DNA of 64,000 bases from Ceratotherium simum simum (GCF_000283155.1 NW_004454166.1:3164161-3228160), one strand, 5' to 3'; shown: positions 15,801 through 28,860, counted from the stretch's first letter. Numbers and translations are program-made. Notes: a model not told the origin generated them from the letters alone.

Positions 15801-16094
15801 ATCATCATCTCTGACCTTGTAGTTTAGTGACTGCAGTCTCACTCAGCCCTACCACGGAGGTAAAATTATTCCCATTTGCAGATAATACTTCCCTTCCAGC
15901 CCGCACCCTGTGACAGGTGGCCATAACTGTAAAATGGGAACTTTCAGAGTGGCTATGAGGATTAAAGAGGCGAATATAGGCAGTTCCTGGCTTGGGGCCT
16001 AACTCACAGTAAGTATTCAATAAACTGTAGTTATGTGAGTCATGACAAAAGTAACCGGGAGCTATTTGCTAGGTCCCCAAACACTCCTCATGTT

Positions 16095-16260
16095 TTCTTA
16101 CTGCCAAGCTTCCCCACAATGGTCCCTCTGCTTGGAAGGTGGCTTTCCCTCCCTCTACCAAGCCCACGTGCCCACACCCTACCCAGCTCTTCCAGGAAGC
16201 CTTCCCCAGGTACCCCTCCTCCCCTCTGAGCATCCCAGTTGCTGTGGGCTCAGGACACGG
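16095..16260 (+). mobile_element. L2 fragment (probable)
   Basis: GGTCCCTCTGCTTGGAAGG, CTCTTCCAGGAAGCCTTCCC and nearby text resemble the sense L2 region before its 3' end. Confidence 0.4.
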
Positions 16261-16689
16261 GGGGACAGCCCCCCGTGTTGGAGCTATGCTCTATGTGATC
16301 CCAGGCTTTACGATTCCTGACGGCTGGCTGGTTCCTGAGCAGAACCTAAAGCCTGAGCCTCTCTCCCGCACCCTGCGCAGGGCCCCTCCCGGGTCTGCAG
16401 GCGGAAGGACGGTGCCCCCTGTGCTCTTCCTCTCACCCGTGGCCCAGCTGGGGGAGACCATGACAGGCGCCCAGCACTTCAGCTGTTAACTCTCGGCCTC
16501 CTTGTTAACTCCACCGTGCAAACAACACAAGCCACCCATTTGGAAACAGACTGGGCCTTGCACACTGTGGACCAGGGGATTTGTGGACAGACTAGAAAGA
16601 TCCACCGGGGGGTGGAGGGACTGAGCAGAGGGAGAGGGGCTGCAGAGACAGGTCTGTCCCTGGCTGGCCTCCCTGCCCCTGAGCCCTGC

Positions 16690-16780
16690 TGCAAGTTGCC
16701 AATGACTCATGGTGTGGCCTGAACAGACCATTCCCTCTCTCTGGGCCTCAGTTTCTCCATCTGCAAATTGCGCTGCAGGG
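16690..16780 (+). mobile_element. MIR fragment
   Basis: CTCTCTGGGCCTCAGTTTCT and CCATCTGCAAATTG match the sense MIR core. Confidence 0.5.
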
Positions 16781-16784
16781 GTTC

Positions 16785-16969
16785 CAGTGGTTCTCAGCCC
16801 TGGCTGAGTATGAGTCACCTGGGTAACTTCTAGAAAATACAGATGCCTGGGTCTCAACATGGACCCATTATATTAGAATCCGGGAGGTGGAGTGGTGGAT
16901 TCTGGGTGGCAGTATTTTTAAAAGTTCCCTAGGCTGACCCTAACGTGTAGCCAGGGTTGAGAACCGCTG
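16785..16969. mobile_element. MER5A-like DNA transposon remnant (hAT)
   Basis: Begins CAGTGGTTCTCAGCCCTGGC and ends AGCCAGGGTTGAGAACCGCT G, an imperfect terminal inverted repeat. The interior contains GAGTCACCTGGGTAACTTCT. The length of 185 bp fits MER5A. Confidence 0.8.
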
Positions 16970-17535
16970 GATTGGCCTTTCAACGCCAACACTCTCTGTT
17001 CTCAGAGGCTAAAAACACTGAGAAACAAAGAGCCCAGTTTCCTGCAGAATAATACCGGTGCCCTGCTGTGGGGCAAAAAAAGAAGTGTTCTCTTTAAAAA
17101 GTGCATTCTTCAGTTCAAATTTTGGATTTGGATGATACGTAAAGAAAATAGGTCCAACTGGTGAAAATTAGGCTGCCAGAAAAGTCCAGTCTGAAAATAT
17201 TTCCTGGCTGTGGGCCTGAGAGCATCCACAAGTCGGCTGGGACAAGGCTTCAATCACAGTGGTCCTGCCTCCCTCCTGCACTGCGACCCCCCGCGGGAGA
17301 ACTAGCTGTGGGGTCGCAACCTCCTGCCTTAGCTGGGTCTCCACACCCTGCTACATGGGCTCTGCTCCCCTCACCCCCAAATGTCCCTTCTTCCTCAATT
17401 GACTCTGGATCTGAATTGAGGGGGATGCATGTGTCCTTTAGAGTCTAATTGTTGTTACATTTATATAGACTCCATGTATGACTCCAGGGTGTAAAACAAA
17501 GGATGATTTCAGCTCAATGAAAATCAAAGATTCTA

Positions 17536-17783
17536 GGGGCCAGCCCGGTGGCGTTGTGGTTAAGTTTCCACACTCCACTTCTGTGGCCCGGGGTTCGCAG
17601 GTTCGGATCTTGGGCACAGACCTACACACCGCTCATCAAGCCATGCTGTGGCGGCATCCCACACACAGAGCAGAGGAAGATGGGCATGGATGTTAGACCA
17701 GGGCCAATCTTCCTCAGCAAAAAGAGGAGGATTGGCAACAGATGTTAGCTCATGGCTAATCTTCCTCACCAAAAAAAAAAAAA
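17536..17783 (+). mobile_element. ERE SINE, full length
   Basis: GGGGCCAGCCCGGTGGCGTT head, B box GGTTCGGATCTTGG, CCATGCTGTGGCGG body, two copies of the GATGTTAG module and an A tail. The flank AAATCAAAGATTCTA at 17521-17535 recurs with one deletion after the tail (ending at 17795). Confidence 0.9.
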
Positions 17784-18604
17784 AAATCAGATTCTATAAA
17801 ATCACTCTATTCTAGAACCTCCTCCAACAAAATCATCAACTCAGGGAGAGGAAAGAGCTCTGGCTGGGAGACAGGACCCTGGAGCTAGTCTCAGCTTTGC
17901 CTTCACCTCAGTGAGGAGCCTGAGGAAGTCCTGTCCCCTATCTGGGTCTTGCTAAAGCGAGGGGGCTGGAAGGAGAGATGTCTGTAGCCTCCAACTCTTA
18001 TTTGATGTCTGCAACTGCTTTGAAGCGTCTTCCTCATTCCAAGCTGAAGCCTGTTCCTTGAGACTTCCCCTCACAGGTCCTGGCTCTGCCGGCGGGCCAC
18101 ATACCACGTCCACCCCTGCTCCTGACGGTTCTTCAGAGATGGGAACACAGAGATGGGAAGAGGTGGTCGTGGGCCTTGATTCTGCTCCTCTCCAGAATGG
18201 CCAGCCATTCCTCGGGAAGTGACTCCCTAGTCTGGTCACTGCCTGTGGAGAGGGCCTCGAGGGTCACTCTCCTCTCACGGGGTGGGAGAAGAGCTGAGCA
18301 GCACCTCTCAGCAGCACTCAGCAGGGATGGGCTTGTGCTTCCCTGGCCTGGACCCGCACACACATTTGTCTCTACCTTCACAAACAATATGGCACTGCCA
18401 CTGTTTTAATAAGTTCACCTCATTGACCTTTGTTTTGAGATTTTTAACAGGCCGGGTGGACACTGGCCAAATGCCCCAGGAATATAACCCTGCCAAGGGT
18501 AGATTTGTCCACTGACTTAGGCAAACCGGTCTAGGGCAAATGCTAAGTACCTGGGGGGACACAGGACACATACAAACACAACAGGTGACTTGCACTTAGA
18601 GCAC

Positions 18605-18880
18605 CTTTTTCCTTCTGTTCTTGACTAACTCCCACTGGTCCTTCAGAATTCATCTCAGATGCCACCTCTCCCAAGTAGCCTTCCTAGATTCCGCCAGGTG
18701 GAGCCAAGTGTTCCTCCTCCGAGTGCCCTTATCACGTATCACACCCACTTGGGGTCCTGTGTCTGCTCCCCACTGGATGGGGGGCTCCCTGGAGGCAGGG
18801 GCTGCGTCTTACCCATCTCACCACCCCTGTGCCCAGCCAGGACCTGGCATGCAGATGCCAGGAAACGACTGTTGAGAAAC
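18605..18880 (+). mobile_element. L2 3' region
   Basis: CTTCAGAATTCATCTCAGAT, GCCACCTCTCCCAAGTAGCC and CTGGAGGCAGGGGCTGCGTC followed by CTGGCATGCAGAT give the order of the sense L2 3' end. Confidence 0.6.
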
Positions 18881-18924
18881 TTCAAAAGCCCAAACCATAA
18901 GACAAAAAAAAAAAAAAAAGAATT

Positions 18925-19740
18925 TTTCACATCAAAATTCAGAACTTCTGTTCAACAAGGACTTTAAGTTGATAGATGAGTGATGGAATGGAGAAGATAT
19001 TTGCAAAGCCTAAAGCCAACAAGGGACTGATATCTAGATTACATAATGCACTCTCCCAAATCAACAGGAAAAAGACAGTCCCTCAAGATAAAAGGGACAA
19101 GGACACAGACAATTAACAAACTGCTAACAAGCACAGGAAGAAATGTCCAAATTCGTTAGTAATCAGAGAAATAAAGCCACCATACATTACTTTATACTTT
19201 AGATTGCAAAAAATGAGAGCGCTGGGGACGCCAAGTGCTGGTGGAGGTAGGGACACAGGACTCCTCATGCTGGTGGGGGGAGAGGGGTATGGGCATCCCC
19301 AAGAGCCACCTGGAAGATTCTAGGCATGTTCAATGTTCACACACTTTCTGACCCAACGATTCTGCTCTTGGGCATTTGTTTTGAAGAAATGGCTTCCTAA
19401 GGGCTCAAGTACAAGGACACACATTGTTTGTGGAGGCGGGGAGTTGAAGGTGACCTGTCTGTCACCAGGAGTGGATGGGTGAGGGATGGATGTGCCCCCT
19501 GGAGTGAGCAGTGAAAACCACGGCCCAGATGCACACACAGGAACATGGAAGGATCTTAAAAAACAAAGCGCGGAGTGGAAAAAAAGAGAAAGCAACAGAA
19601 AAAGATATACAATCCAGTTGCATCGATGTGAATTCAAAATATATGCATACAAAACAGTAATACACATTTTGCAACGACACAAACAAACACAATATATGCA
19701 TTAAACACTTAGAATGTTTGCCTTTCAGTGGGGGAGGGAG
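18925..19740 (+). mobile_element. Ancient L1 3' fragment
   Basis: GGAGAAGATATTTGCAAAGC, ACAAGGGACTGATATCTAGA, CCAAATTCGTTAGTAATCAG and AAGAAATGGCTTCCTAAGGG recall the end of L1 ORF2, but with many changes and no intact frame. The element is broken and cannot code. Confidence 0.65.
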
Positions 19741-22139
19741 GATTGGGGTACGGGAATGAATGAGGGGAATAGGGTATAAACAAACAGGAGGGGCTTTCAC
19801 GGACCAACGGCAACAAGCGCCCACGAAATGAGGAGTGTGAAGTGTCCTGAGGAAGCAAGACTGCACTTCTCTCAAGAAATTCTGGAGGGCGGTAAATCTG
19901 GGGTCATTGTCAAGAGTGCCTAGGAGAGGAGAAGGAAGCCAACAGTTACCATGGCCCTCCTCTGTGACGGTCACCAAGCCAGGAAAGTTCATAGCCACAT
20001 GTCGCTGACTTCTCACCATCACTCTCAAGGCAAGGAAATCATGATCTTTTATTTTATTATTTTTAAATAAATGCTGAAATGATGGCTCAGAGAGATTAAG
20101 TCATTGTGCCTCGCTAGCTATGATTAGGCATGTCTGCTTTCCACATGAGAGGAGGTGAGTTCCCCATCCCTGGAGGCATTCAAGCAGAGGTAATGCTGTA
20201 AAGGAGAGCCTGGGCTCCCTTTCACATAGAGAGTCTATGGCTCAATGAAATACAACGTCTGCTAAATAATTCTGTCTTTCAGCCCACCTTCCTTGGGATC
20301 CCTGATAAGCCCTGGCTCATGGGGGCTGGTGTCAAGATTGGAGTCAGACTCTCAGCCCACATTCACGTGTGTCCTTCCATTCCTGCTGACCCAGCACCCT
20401 GCCCGTGTATCCTGCAGGTTGGTGGACTATGTCTCCACTCTTAATTATATCCAGTGGCAGTCCAACAAACCAGCCTCTCCAGACCCATGGCCTGGTGAAG
20501 AGAGCTACGATACCTGCCTTGACAGGAGGAAAAGGATATTAAAAGTCAGCCTTAAGAGTCTCAAACTTGGGTCAAACTAGCTCTGCAAGTTTTCTAGAAG
20601 GTTCTGGGAAACTCTTTTCCTGCTTTTATAGGTACTGGCACTTGGCCAGAGAGATTATGAAGCCCCTGGGGGGCAGGGACTGCATCTTATTCAACTTGGC
20701 TCCCCCCAGAGGACTTGGTAAAGCGCCTGGCAGATGCTCAGGAAGTGCGCACTGAATAGAACCATGTCTGTTACCCCAAAGACCAAACGGTAATTCATGT
20801 CTGCAAATGCGGAGGACAGGCCTGCATTTCACTAGGTACCTTCTGATTGACAATTATGTCATTAGAGCGATGGAAGACCCCATCCCTTCAAATCAGGTGC
20901 TGAAATATAAAACTCTGAAGTCTGGGTCCTTTATGCTGCACAGAAGCAGAGTGAAATTCAAGCAGATTATCATTCAGCGAGATTCTTACAAATAGGCCTA
21001 ATGAAGGCAGCACGGTGAACGAGAGTGGCAGATGCTGAGACTTCATGAGAACAGCATAAACAAGGCTGCAATCATGGCTTCACTCCACTTCCTTCCCTGC
21101 TGCAAATTCTGGGCCATGTTTAGACTTCGGCATAACATGGATTCTTTTTTCTCTTAAGGAAAAAAAAAAGCCAATTCCGTAGTATTCATCCTTATCTACG
21201 TGTGGTTTAGTGGAAGTCAACGATGGCAGGGGGAGGGCTCTGAACTTGGAGTTGAAAGGGGTTTAGGCCCAGGCCTCACCACACTCAAGGTGTGTGGCCA
21301 ACGGGATGCTAATACCTGCCTTACCTACCGCAGGTGGGTCTCTCAGAACAGTGCCTGAGACAAGAGTAAGAGTGCATGCAATTTATATGAGGGGTGACCC
21401 TAGAACACACTGCTGGGGTGTGGGGAGGTGAGACAGGGAAGGGAAGGGACCCAGGACAAAGTGCATTAATGAGCAGGTTTCTGGGAGGCCAAGTGAATTT
21501 CAATCCCACTGGGGACCTCTGGGGACAGAACATACCTTGGAGTTGCCCCACCCGAGGGAAAAGGACACTGGGGGATTTATCCTCCTCTTCTCACCCATCA
21601 CCAGCTCAGGGCTGCCCCTAGAAGCGTTAATGCCCTGGACACATGGCCTGCTCCTTGCATAGGCTAAGAGTTGCAGGTGTTCTTAATAAGATGCTTGTTC
21701 TGGAATGATGGATGCTCAGGGGCTGTGGTGGGCCACTGATGGCATCCGCCATACGTACCCTCTAGGATTATCCCCGATGGGAGGTAAGGGCTCTGGGAAC
21801 CCCTGAAAACAAAGTAAACGGAGGGAAGCTGCGGGTGAGGAAGGTCGTTCTTAGGGCTCTGAAATCCCCTCTGGGTTCAAGATAATTCAGCTCAAGAGGG
21901 ACCAGGGGACTAGCCCTGGCACATTATTTTAGAAGAGTTCTCTTTATCCAGCACTGCTAAGTTTGCAAAAAAGGTAGTTTCTGCAGCCTGGAACAACAAC
22001 GGCCACCATCGCGAACTGGCTTCGGTTCACATTTCTGTTGTTGAGGCTAACTGCTGTTTGTCAGACATTCTGCCTTGACTCAAGTCACTGAAAACTATGA
22101 GTAAATGAAGACGTTCTTAAATTTCCACCAGCCGTATCA

Positions 22140-22410
22140 CTAACCAATTCAGTAAGCATCTACCACGAGCCAGCCAGGAGCCAGGCAGCATGCTAGTAAT
22201 GTGACTAGCTTCCCAGCCCTTGCAAGTCTATAGAGCAAAATCTCATGTGCCCCTTACACCAGCCCCAGGAGGCAGGCAGGGCCGGCAGTAGTGTCATCTC
22301 ATTTTCCAGAGAAGGAGACCGAGGCTTAGGAAGGTAAAGTGACTTGCCCAGGGTCACACTGCTGGCAAGCTTCAGAGCAAGAACTTGAATCCAGGTCTTT
22401 TGCCTCCAAA
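22140..22410 (-). mobile_element. MIR remnant
   Basis: CATCTCATTTTCCAGAGAAG, AAAGTGACTTGCCCAGGGTC and CTTGAATCCAGGTC follow the reverse MIR pattern. Confidence 0.7.
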
Positions 22411-23489
22411 TTAACTTAATAAACTTGTAGTGGGGGCCTACTGAGTGCCAGGCACTGTGATACCAATCCCACAAGTCTGGAATCAAAAAGCACAGAAGGA
22501 CCACGGATTCCAGGATCCCCTTTTAGTCTTCCCAAAACTGCCTCCCATTTTCAACTAATTTGTGTTTTAGTTTTACAAAGGAGTTAACAGAGCCTCCTAT
22601 AAAACGCTTCCTCTACTGTAGAAAAAAGGGTTTAGAAGGCACCAGGAACTTGTGCAAATGAGAAGCCAGAAAAGCATCTTGTCAGGTCTTTAGGGGGAGG
22701 GCGGGTGGGCCAACATCCCAGATCCCGTCAGTGAGCACTGAGACAGTCTGGGTGTGAGCCTAGGAGCAGACTCTGCAAAGGGAGCCCCCACTGCCTCGCT
22801 GCTGTTTGTGAGTCAGCTCTGTCGTGGGCCCTGTGGTTTCACTGTCCCCTCTAAACAAGAGGGCAGGAGGGGCGGGAGAGAGAAACAGACAGGGAGAGAG
22901 AGGATGTGAGGGGCATGGCAGAAAACAACATGGTGACCCCATTTAGAAGCCTTTTGCAAGGTCAATGGCATGAGGCAATTTAGGAGCTGGTCACCTCAAG
23001 GTGGGGGGCAGGCCCCCCATTCTGGGAAAATTTCTGGAAGGTTCCAGAAGACAGAGTCTGGACCAGCTCCTCTTGGAGGGGAAGCATGAGTCCAGAGAAG
23101 GAAAGGAATGAACTCACCATCCCACAGTGAGTCAGGGCCCACCCCAAGCAAGTCCTTTCTCCCACTGGGCCTTAGTTTCTCCTTGTGAAATGAGATGATA
23201 ACCAGGAACCCTTCCAGCTGGGACAGCCTACTCAATAATTCAGTGTCCCTCCATCCTGGCAGACAAGGCACCTCTGAGACTCTATGAATTTGGAAAACCA
23301 ACCGCAGTGCTGATGTGAACCTGCCTCCAGCATAGCATCCCTTTGTCAACAGGATCAATGTGTGTTTTAAAAACATGTAAACAGGAGTATCTGCAGGGCC
23401 CAGCTCTGACATAAAAGCTGGACACAAGTGTGGTGGAGAGAGAACACTCAGGCGGAGGTGTGCGTGTGAGGGCACAGACGTCAGCACAC

Positions 23490-23640
23490 GGGGGAAGGTG
23501 GAGGTCCAGTCCCAGCTCTGCCACTAACCACCTGTGAGTCCCTGGGGGACACTTCCCTCCCCTAGGCCTGGGTTTCCCCATTTATACCATGAAGTAGTGG
23601 GACGAGATCATCCCTAAGGCCCTGCCCCGTCAGACATCCT
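23490..23640 (+). mobile_element. MIR remnant
   Basis: CCAGTCCCAGCTCTGCCACT, CACCTGTGAGTCCCTGGGGG and TGGGTTTCCCCATTTAT follow the sense MIR pattern. Confidence 0.65.
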
Positions 23641-23764
23641 ACATGTTGTTAAGTGTGGGGAGCAGCCATAGGGGTAGGCAGACAAAAGGCACCCGGGGGG
23701 TTTCAACACAGCATGAAAATCCGGATTCGCCCCAGAAAAGTGTCATAATTTTTGACAAAGTGCT

Positions 23765-23965
23765 AATCATAATTGCTACTACTTGCTGAGCAAGAAACAT
23801 ATGCACATATTTCTCTGTGTTGTCTCATCTAGTTCTTCCCACATCCCAAGAAGGTAGGTAGGACTACGTTCCTATTTTACAGATGAGGACATCGAGGCTC
23901 AGAGAGGTGAAATCACTTGCCTGATGTTCTACAGCAACTTGAGCTCAGATGGGTCAAGCCCACCC
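23765..23965 (-). mobile_element. MIR remnant
   Basis: CCTATTTTACAGATGAGGAC, GAGGCTCAGAGAGGTGAAAT and CACTTGCCTGATG follow the reverse MIR pattern. Confidence 0.7.
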
Positions 23966-24829
23966 TGAACTATGTTTGCTATCCTGCTTTTTTTATAAAT
24001 GCCTAAAACCAGTCCCTGGAGTTCATGTCTGATCCTAACATTTGGAGGAAAAAAAGGCAATGAAATTGGCACGCACTTGTAGCTGTGATCGACCAATCAA
24101 TATTTTACAAAATATTCTCCTAGAACGATATAATTTGAGAACTGGAAATGTGACAAGAGAATTTAGTTGCAATCACTCAAAAAAAAAAGAAAAGTAAGTA
24201 TCTTTGCCAAGATGCTTACTTTGTTCAACCAATGAAGAAATAAGACTTAACAAATGGGAAAATAATTACATTTGCCTAAAATTACATCTTTTGTGCATGC
24301 CAGAGAACTGACATGCGTTTCAATTACCTGCCACGGGAAGACAAATGGGTAAATCTAAAAGATTGCATTACGGAGTGATTGCACCGAAGAACACCTCTCC
24401 TGACTGATCTGAATCCAGTTGGGATTTGTCTGAATGAATCTGAATAACTCGATTTCATTTCTTGCTTTCCCCTGGATGACTTTGGGATCTGTTCAAAGTG
24501 AGTGGACACAGAAGGCACTGCTCTTGTTTCTGGATTTTCCAGAAACATCCAGATGCTGAAAAACACTGCATTAGTGAATGGTCCATCTAGTGGTTTTGGC
24601 TAACAACCCTGCTACTGACTGTACTGGGCTGAACTGAGGTGTCCACCTGGAGGACCACGCAGCCCTGATCCTCACGGATGCCCTGTGGGCTTTAACAAGC
24701 CTCTCTGGGCCTCCATTTCCTCCTCATCACATGAGGAACTTGGTCTGGATGGTTTCTGAGGCCCCTTCCAACTCTGACAGAAGAAAGTCCAACAAATGAC
24801 CTGGTTTCTTAAAAAAATAAATAGCCCGT

Positions 24830-25290
24830 AAATACTGTGTATGGGATGATTATAGATTAGAAGAGACTAAAGAGACACATCAACCAGATGCAATGAATGG
24901 ACCTTGTGGGAATTCTCCAACAAACCAACTGTCAAGACATATTTGAGATAATCAGAGGATCAACACAGACTACGAGGAAAGATTATTAAGAATTGTTGTT
25001 AAATGTTTTAGGTGCAATCGTAGTATTGTGGTTATGTTTTTAAAAGTCCTTATCTAGTAGAAATGCACACTGCAGTATTTATAGATAGAAATGAGATAAT
25101 GTCTGGGAGCTGCTTTAAAACATTAGAGCAAAAAAAGGGAGAGGATGGGGTGAGTCAAGATAAAGCAAGATTGGCAAAATGTCGATAATGGCTGAAGCCA
25201 GGTGATGGGTACATGGGGCTCACTATGCTATTCTCTCAATTTTAGGGTCTGTTTGAAAATTTCTGTAACCAAAAACTAAAACAATGCCAG
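24830..25290 (+). mobile_element. L1 3' untranslated end
   Basis: AAGAGACACATCAACCAGAT, GTAGTATTGTGGTTATGTTT, GGTGATGGGTACATGGGGCT and ATTCTCTCAATTTTAGGGTC occur in the order of an old L1M 3' end. It ends about 290 bp before the 61-bp exon, so it sits close to, but outside, the splice donor. Confidence 0.7.
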
Positions 25291-25576
25291 GTTTTTCAGA
25301 ATATGGGAACTGACTTCACCACCACTCCCCATACTTTCGTGAGCCTCTCAGAGTCATGTGGGAAGATTGAATAGGCCCGAGAAGTAAAGCAGTTGAGAAA
25401 ACTATTCTGAATAAGTTGAAACTAATGTTTTCACAGACAAATGTTCTCTATTGCCTCTGCTTTCTCTTATCTGGAACCTCATATTTTCATTTCTTTTGAT
25501 GTACTTTATTGCATACACACAACATCCCTGAATGTAGAATTCACCAACTAGAAAGAAGCAGCAGCAAAAAGCCTAC

Positions 25577-25637
25577 CTTGAAATTGAGTAAATTTAATGG
25601 TCCCCATTCTCTCCCCGTTCCGGAACACAACTTGACC
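25577..25637 (-). CDS. GABBR2: GABBR2 internal exon: end of Venus-flytrap domain
   Basis: This 61-bp exon encodes 20 codons plus one base, starting GQVVFRNGER and ending TIKFTQFQ, about human residues 413-432. It forms the last strands of the extracellular Venus-flytrap lobe of GABA-B receptor subunit 2, the domain that in this subunit binds no GABA but contacts and activates GABBR1. The acceptor is AG at 25638-25639, preceded on the minus strand by a long T-rich tract; the donor reads AAG then GTAGGC from 25576 downwards. The exon starts in phase 0 and ends one base into the next codon, which the next exon completes as Asp. The exon that should precede it, ending in the sequence NETNFFGVT in human, was not found between here and 64000. 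Confidence 0.93.
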
Positions 25638-26439
25638 CTAAAGACAAAACAAAACAAACAAACAAGAACAAAAGAGAAATGCCATATTAGCCCAGACACT
25701 ACTGATCTCAACTGAAATTCATTAATGGTATGACGTGATTATTAATACTGGAGAAAAAATAGACTCCTGCTGGACCACAGATGCAAAATTAAACTAATTG
25801 TTTTTAAACTGGTTGTGACTTTATCTGGATAATTTGAGGAGCACAAAATCAATAATGGAACTAACACATGTGAATTAAAGCTGAGATATGCATCATCATT
25901 ATCATCATGGCTATTTATTAAACACCCACGTGTCCTGTGTTATTCTGGGACAAGGTCTTTCAGGGTGCTGGAAAGACAGAGGCAGAGAAGAGGCCCATGG
26001 AGACTGGCCCTGACTCTGCTTCCTGTGCCCCATCCACAAAGATGTGAGGCTTGGCTGAGGCTGTTTGGCTGAGGACCAGAAGGAGGCTGTAGGCCGGTTA
26101 GTATTTCTTATTAAGGACAGAGAACGTTTTTGTAAGTTCTTCCTGAGTGGTGACGTCAGCCCCAATTATAACTGGGCTATGGGGCAGCACAAAATTAAGC
26201 TTCTTGAGCCAGCAAGACCTGACTAGTGTCACAGGCAGCTGAGCATCCCTCATTAGGGACCCCGGGGGCTAAAGATACGGTCATCTGCTGCATCTGCCTG
26301 GCTGGCTGATATGGAGCGTCCATATGCTGGGCTAAATAAAGCGGGGACATAAACAGGGGGTGTAGTCTCTCTTTGCTAATTTACGGTCCACCTAAAATTC
26401 TGCAACCGTGCAAGGAAACTGACACACGGTATATCAATG

Positions 26440-26600
26440 AATCTTTATGACAATTGGAGTGGAAAGAAGGATGATCCTGATTTTACAGATCAAGAAACTG
26501 AGACCGACAGAGATTATGCACTTTATTTAAGGTCATACGGAATTCAAATCCGAGTTCGATTTTAATGCCCACACTATTTCACTATAGCATGTTGCTTCTA
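26440..26600 (-). mobile_element. MIR remnant
   Basis: CCTGATTTTACAGATCAAGA, AACTGAGACCGACAGAG and TCAAATCCGAGTTCG follow the reverse MIR pattern. Confidence 0.6.
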
Positions 26601-26716
26601 ATCCAGAAATAAATTCCTTCCTATCTTTCCATTAATGTGAAATTAGGAAAAGAAATCATCTTAAAGGTACACTGCTTTACTCACATTACACTTTTGCACC
26701 ATCAGGTAGAAGCACC

Positions 26717-26772
26717 GACAATACTTCAATCCCACTCAATTCTTGACAATACTTTGATCCCACTCAATTCTC
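26717..26772. repeat. Tandem duplication, two 28-bp units
   Basis: GACAATACTT...CACTCAATTCTT (26717-26744) is followed directly by a copy with three changes (26745-26772). Confidence 0.9.
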
Positions 26773-27939
26773 AGGAGAAAGAGCCAGAAAGCATCCTCCC
26801 TTGGTAGAAACCCAAGCCTGAGGCCCTGCGGCTCTCGGAACAAAGAGAACCACTCAAGCTGTTCTCAGCACAAGAAACACCTTCTCAGACCACGTCGACA
26901 CCTTTTAGAAATCCTGCAGACGGCTGCGAGTAGTATCAATTTGAAACTGACGCCCACCAAATTCTATATTCAGGTGACAGTAAGCAATTCCCTGGAGTGT
27001 GAAAACACTTCAGCGTAAGGTGAGACAGGAGCTGTGATTCCATTTCTAGGGATGATTGAAAAACACAGAACACTTTCCCAGAGGATCACTTTTATGCAAA
27101 TGGACAGCTTGGCATGGGTGGGAAAGACGCAGACAGTGTCCACAGCGGGACTTTTCTTTGACGAACGCAGCGATCTGACTAATTCACCCATCTCCTGCCA
27201 AGCTTTGAAGAATTCCAGAGACTTCTAGATATAAAATTGGACAAACTCTGCAGAATCTTTATTAGCTACATTAAAAAGTATATGGAATGGTATTCAAAGC
27301 TGGGATGGAATGACACTGAAGTGGAGTATGGGGTGAGGCTGAGAAAGAATCTCCCTTTATTTTTTTCCCCCTTTTTTAGACAACACTAATTAGTCTATCT
27401 TTGAGTTAAGACCTGTCATATTTCATTTTACTCACAATAACTATTTTCACTAACAGTCGCTCCTCCCAGCTCCTTCATTTCTCAGGTTAATACAGTGGAA
27501 GGAAGGAGGCCAGCGTCTGAGCATCACAAACCTGGGCTAAGTGCCCCCTTCAGCAAGTTTCTGAACATCTAAGATATGGACCCAGCACAGCTTTGGTCTA
27601 TGCAGGCACTCCATAAATGGCACTGGCAATTTTTACTTAAAGACATTTAAGAGCAGAGGGCTGACATAAAAAAGATTTTAAGGACCAGGAAGCATTCTAA
27701 CCCTTGGGAAGAGATTGTCCACATCACACGATTTCAGCTGGCAGCAGGGTAAACTGTTGGCCTTTATCCAAGGTGCCCTCACCTCTCAGACACATCAGCC
27801 CCCAAGGGACTGAGTTCCTGGACCACACGAGCCACTGTGTGTCCCACCAATGGGAGAAAGCTGAGGGCTCTGTGACTGTGGGAACTGAGTCATGATGGAC
27901 ACGCAGTTGGGTAACTGGCTGTGCTGAGGGTCTGCACCA

Positions 27940-28011
27940 GAGGAGAGGCCGGGAAGCTCTGGGAAGCCCCCTTCTGAGGAGAGGCCAGGAAGCTGTGGGA
28001 AGCCCCCTTCT
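27940..28011. repeat. Tandem duplication, two 36-bp units
   Basis: Two adjacent 36-bp units (27940-27975 and 27976-28011), each starting GAGGAGAGGCC and ending GAAGCCCCCTTCT, differ at two positions. Confidence 0.92.
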
Positions 28012-28429
28012 GAGGAAGACGCATCACGTGCTTCTTTCCTCAGGGAGTTACCATGGCACCCGTTGGATCTGGCCGATGAAGGCAATTCTGCTACCCTGAT
28101 CACGGCTGACTGGACGGGGTCCACTGTCCCAGCCAAGCCAACCTTGATAAGACGGGACACGAGGAAGGCCACATGGCAATCAGGTGATTTTCACGAAATT
28201 TTGCCAGCTAAGTGTCTTCCATATTAGAAAGTGGTCAAGTCACACAACCTTCCACAAGTGTTTTCCTACCCTGGGCTGGGTGCGCTTCTAGGTGCTGACT
28301 CCTACTCTGAGAGCTTGATATGTGATCAGGAGGGGCAGGCAAAACAAGTTCACCAATAAAGGCATAAAGTAATTTCAGTTAGTGGAGAATGCCGAGAACA
28401 TAAATAGGGGGTGACTGGCCGAGGGAGCG

Positions 28430-28860
28430 GATCCATTGTGCAGTCAGGAAAGATCTCCCTGCAGAGGTGAGGGGAGAGCTCAGGCCTGCTGGCAAGAGAC
28501 AGGCACTCCAGCCAAAGGGAAAAGCCAGGACAAGGCCCTCAGGTGGGTAAGGGACAGAAAGGAGCCAGCGAGGCAGTGGGGAGGCGGGTGGAGCAGAGCA
28601 CATTCGACCTGGAGGCCAGGACAGGGCCCTGGAGGTGATTCTAAGGGCAGTGAAGAGCCCGGGCAAGGGGGGGAGGTTAAACAAAGCAGTATTATGATCT
28701 GATTTAAGGTTTGAGAAGATCGCTCTGGCTGTCGGATAGAGAATGGACCGTCGCGCGGCAAAGGACAAAGCAGAGAAACCGTTGGGGTTCTGGCAGCCGG
28801 TCATCCAGGTGTGAGGTGACAGCGGCTTAGGCTAGGGTGGGGCCAGGTTCTCTCTCTCGC
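28430..28860 (-). mobile_element. L2 antisense
   Basis: CAGTCAGGAAAGATCTCCCT, GACAAGGCCCTCAGGTGGGT, TTATGATCTGATTTAAGG and GATCGCTCTGGCTGTCGG fit a long antisense L2-type element. Confidence 0.5.
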
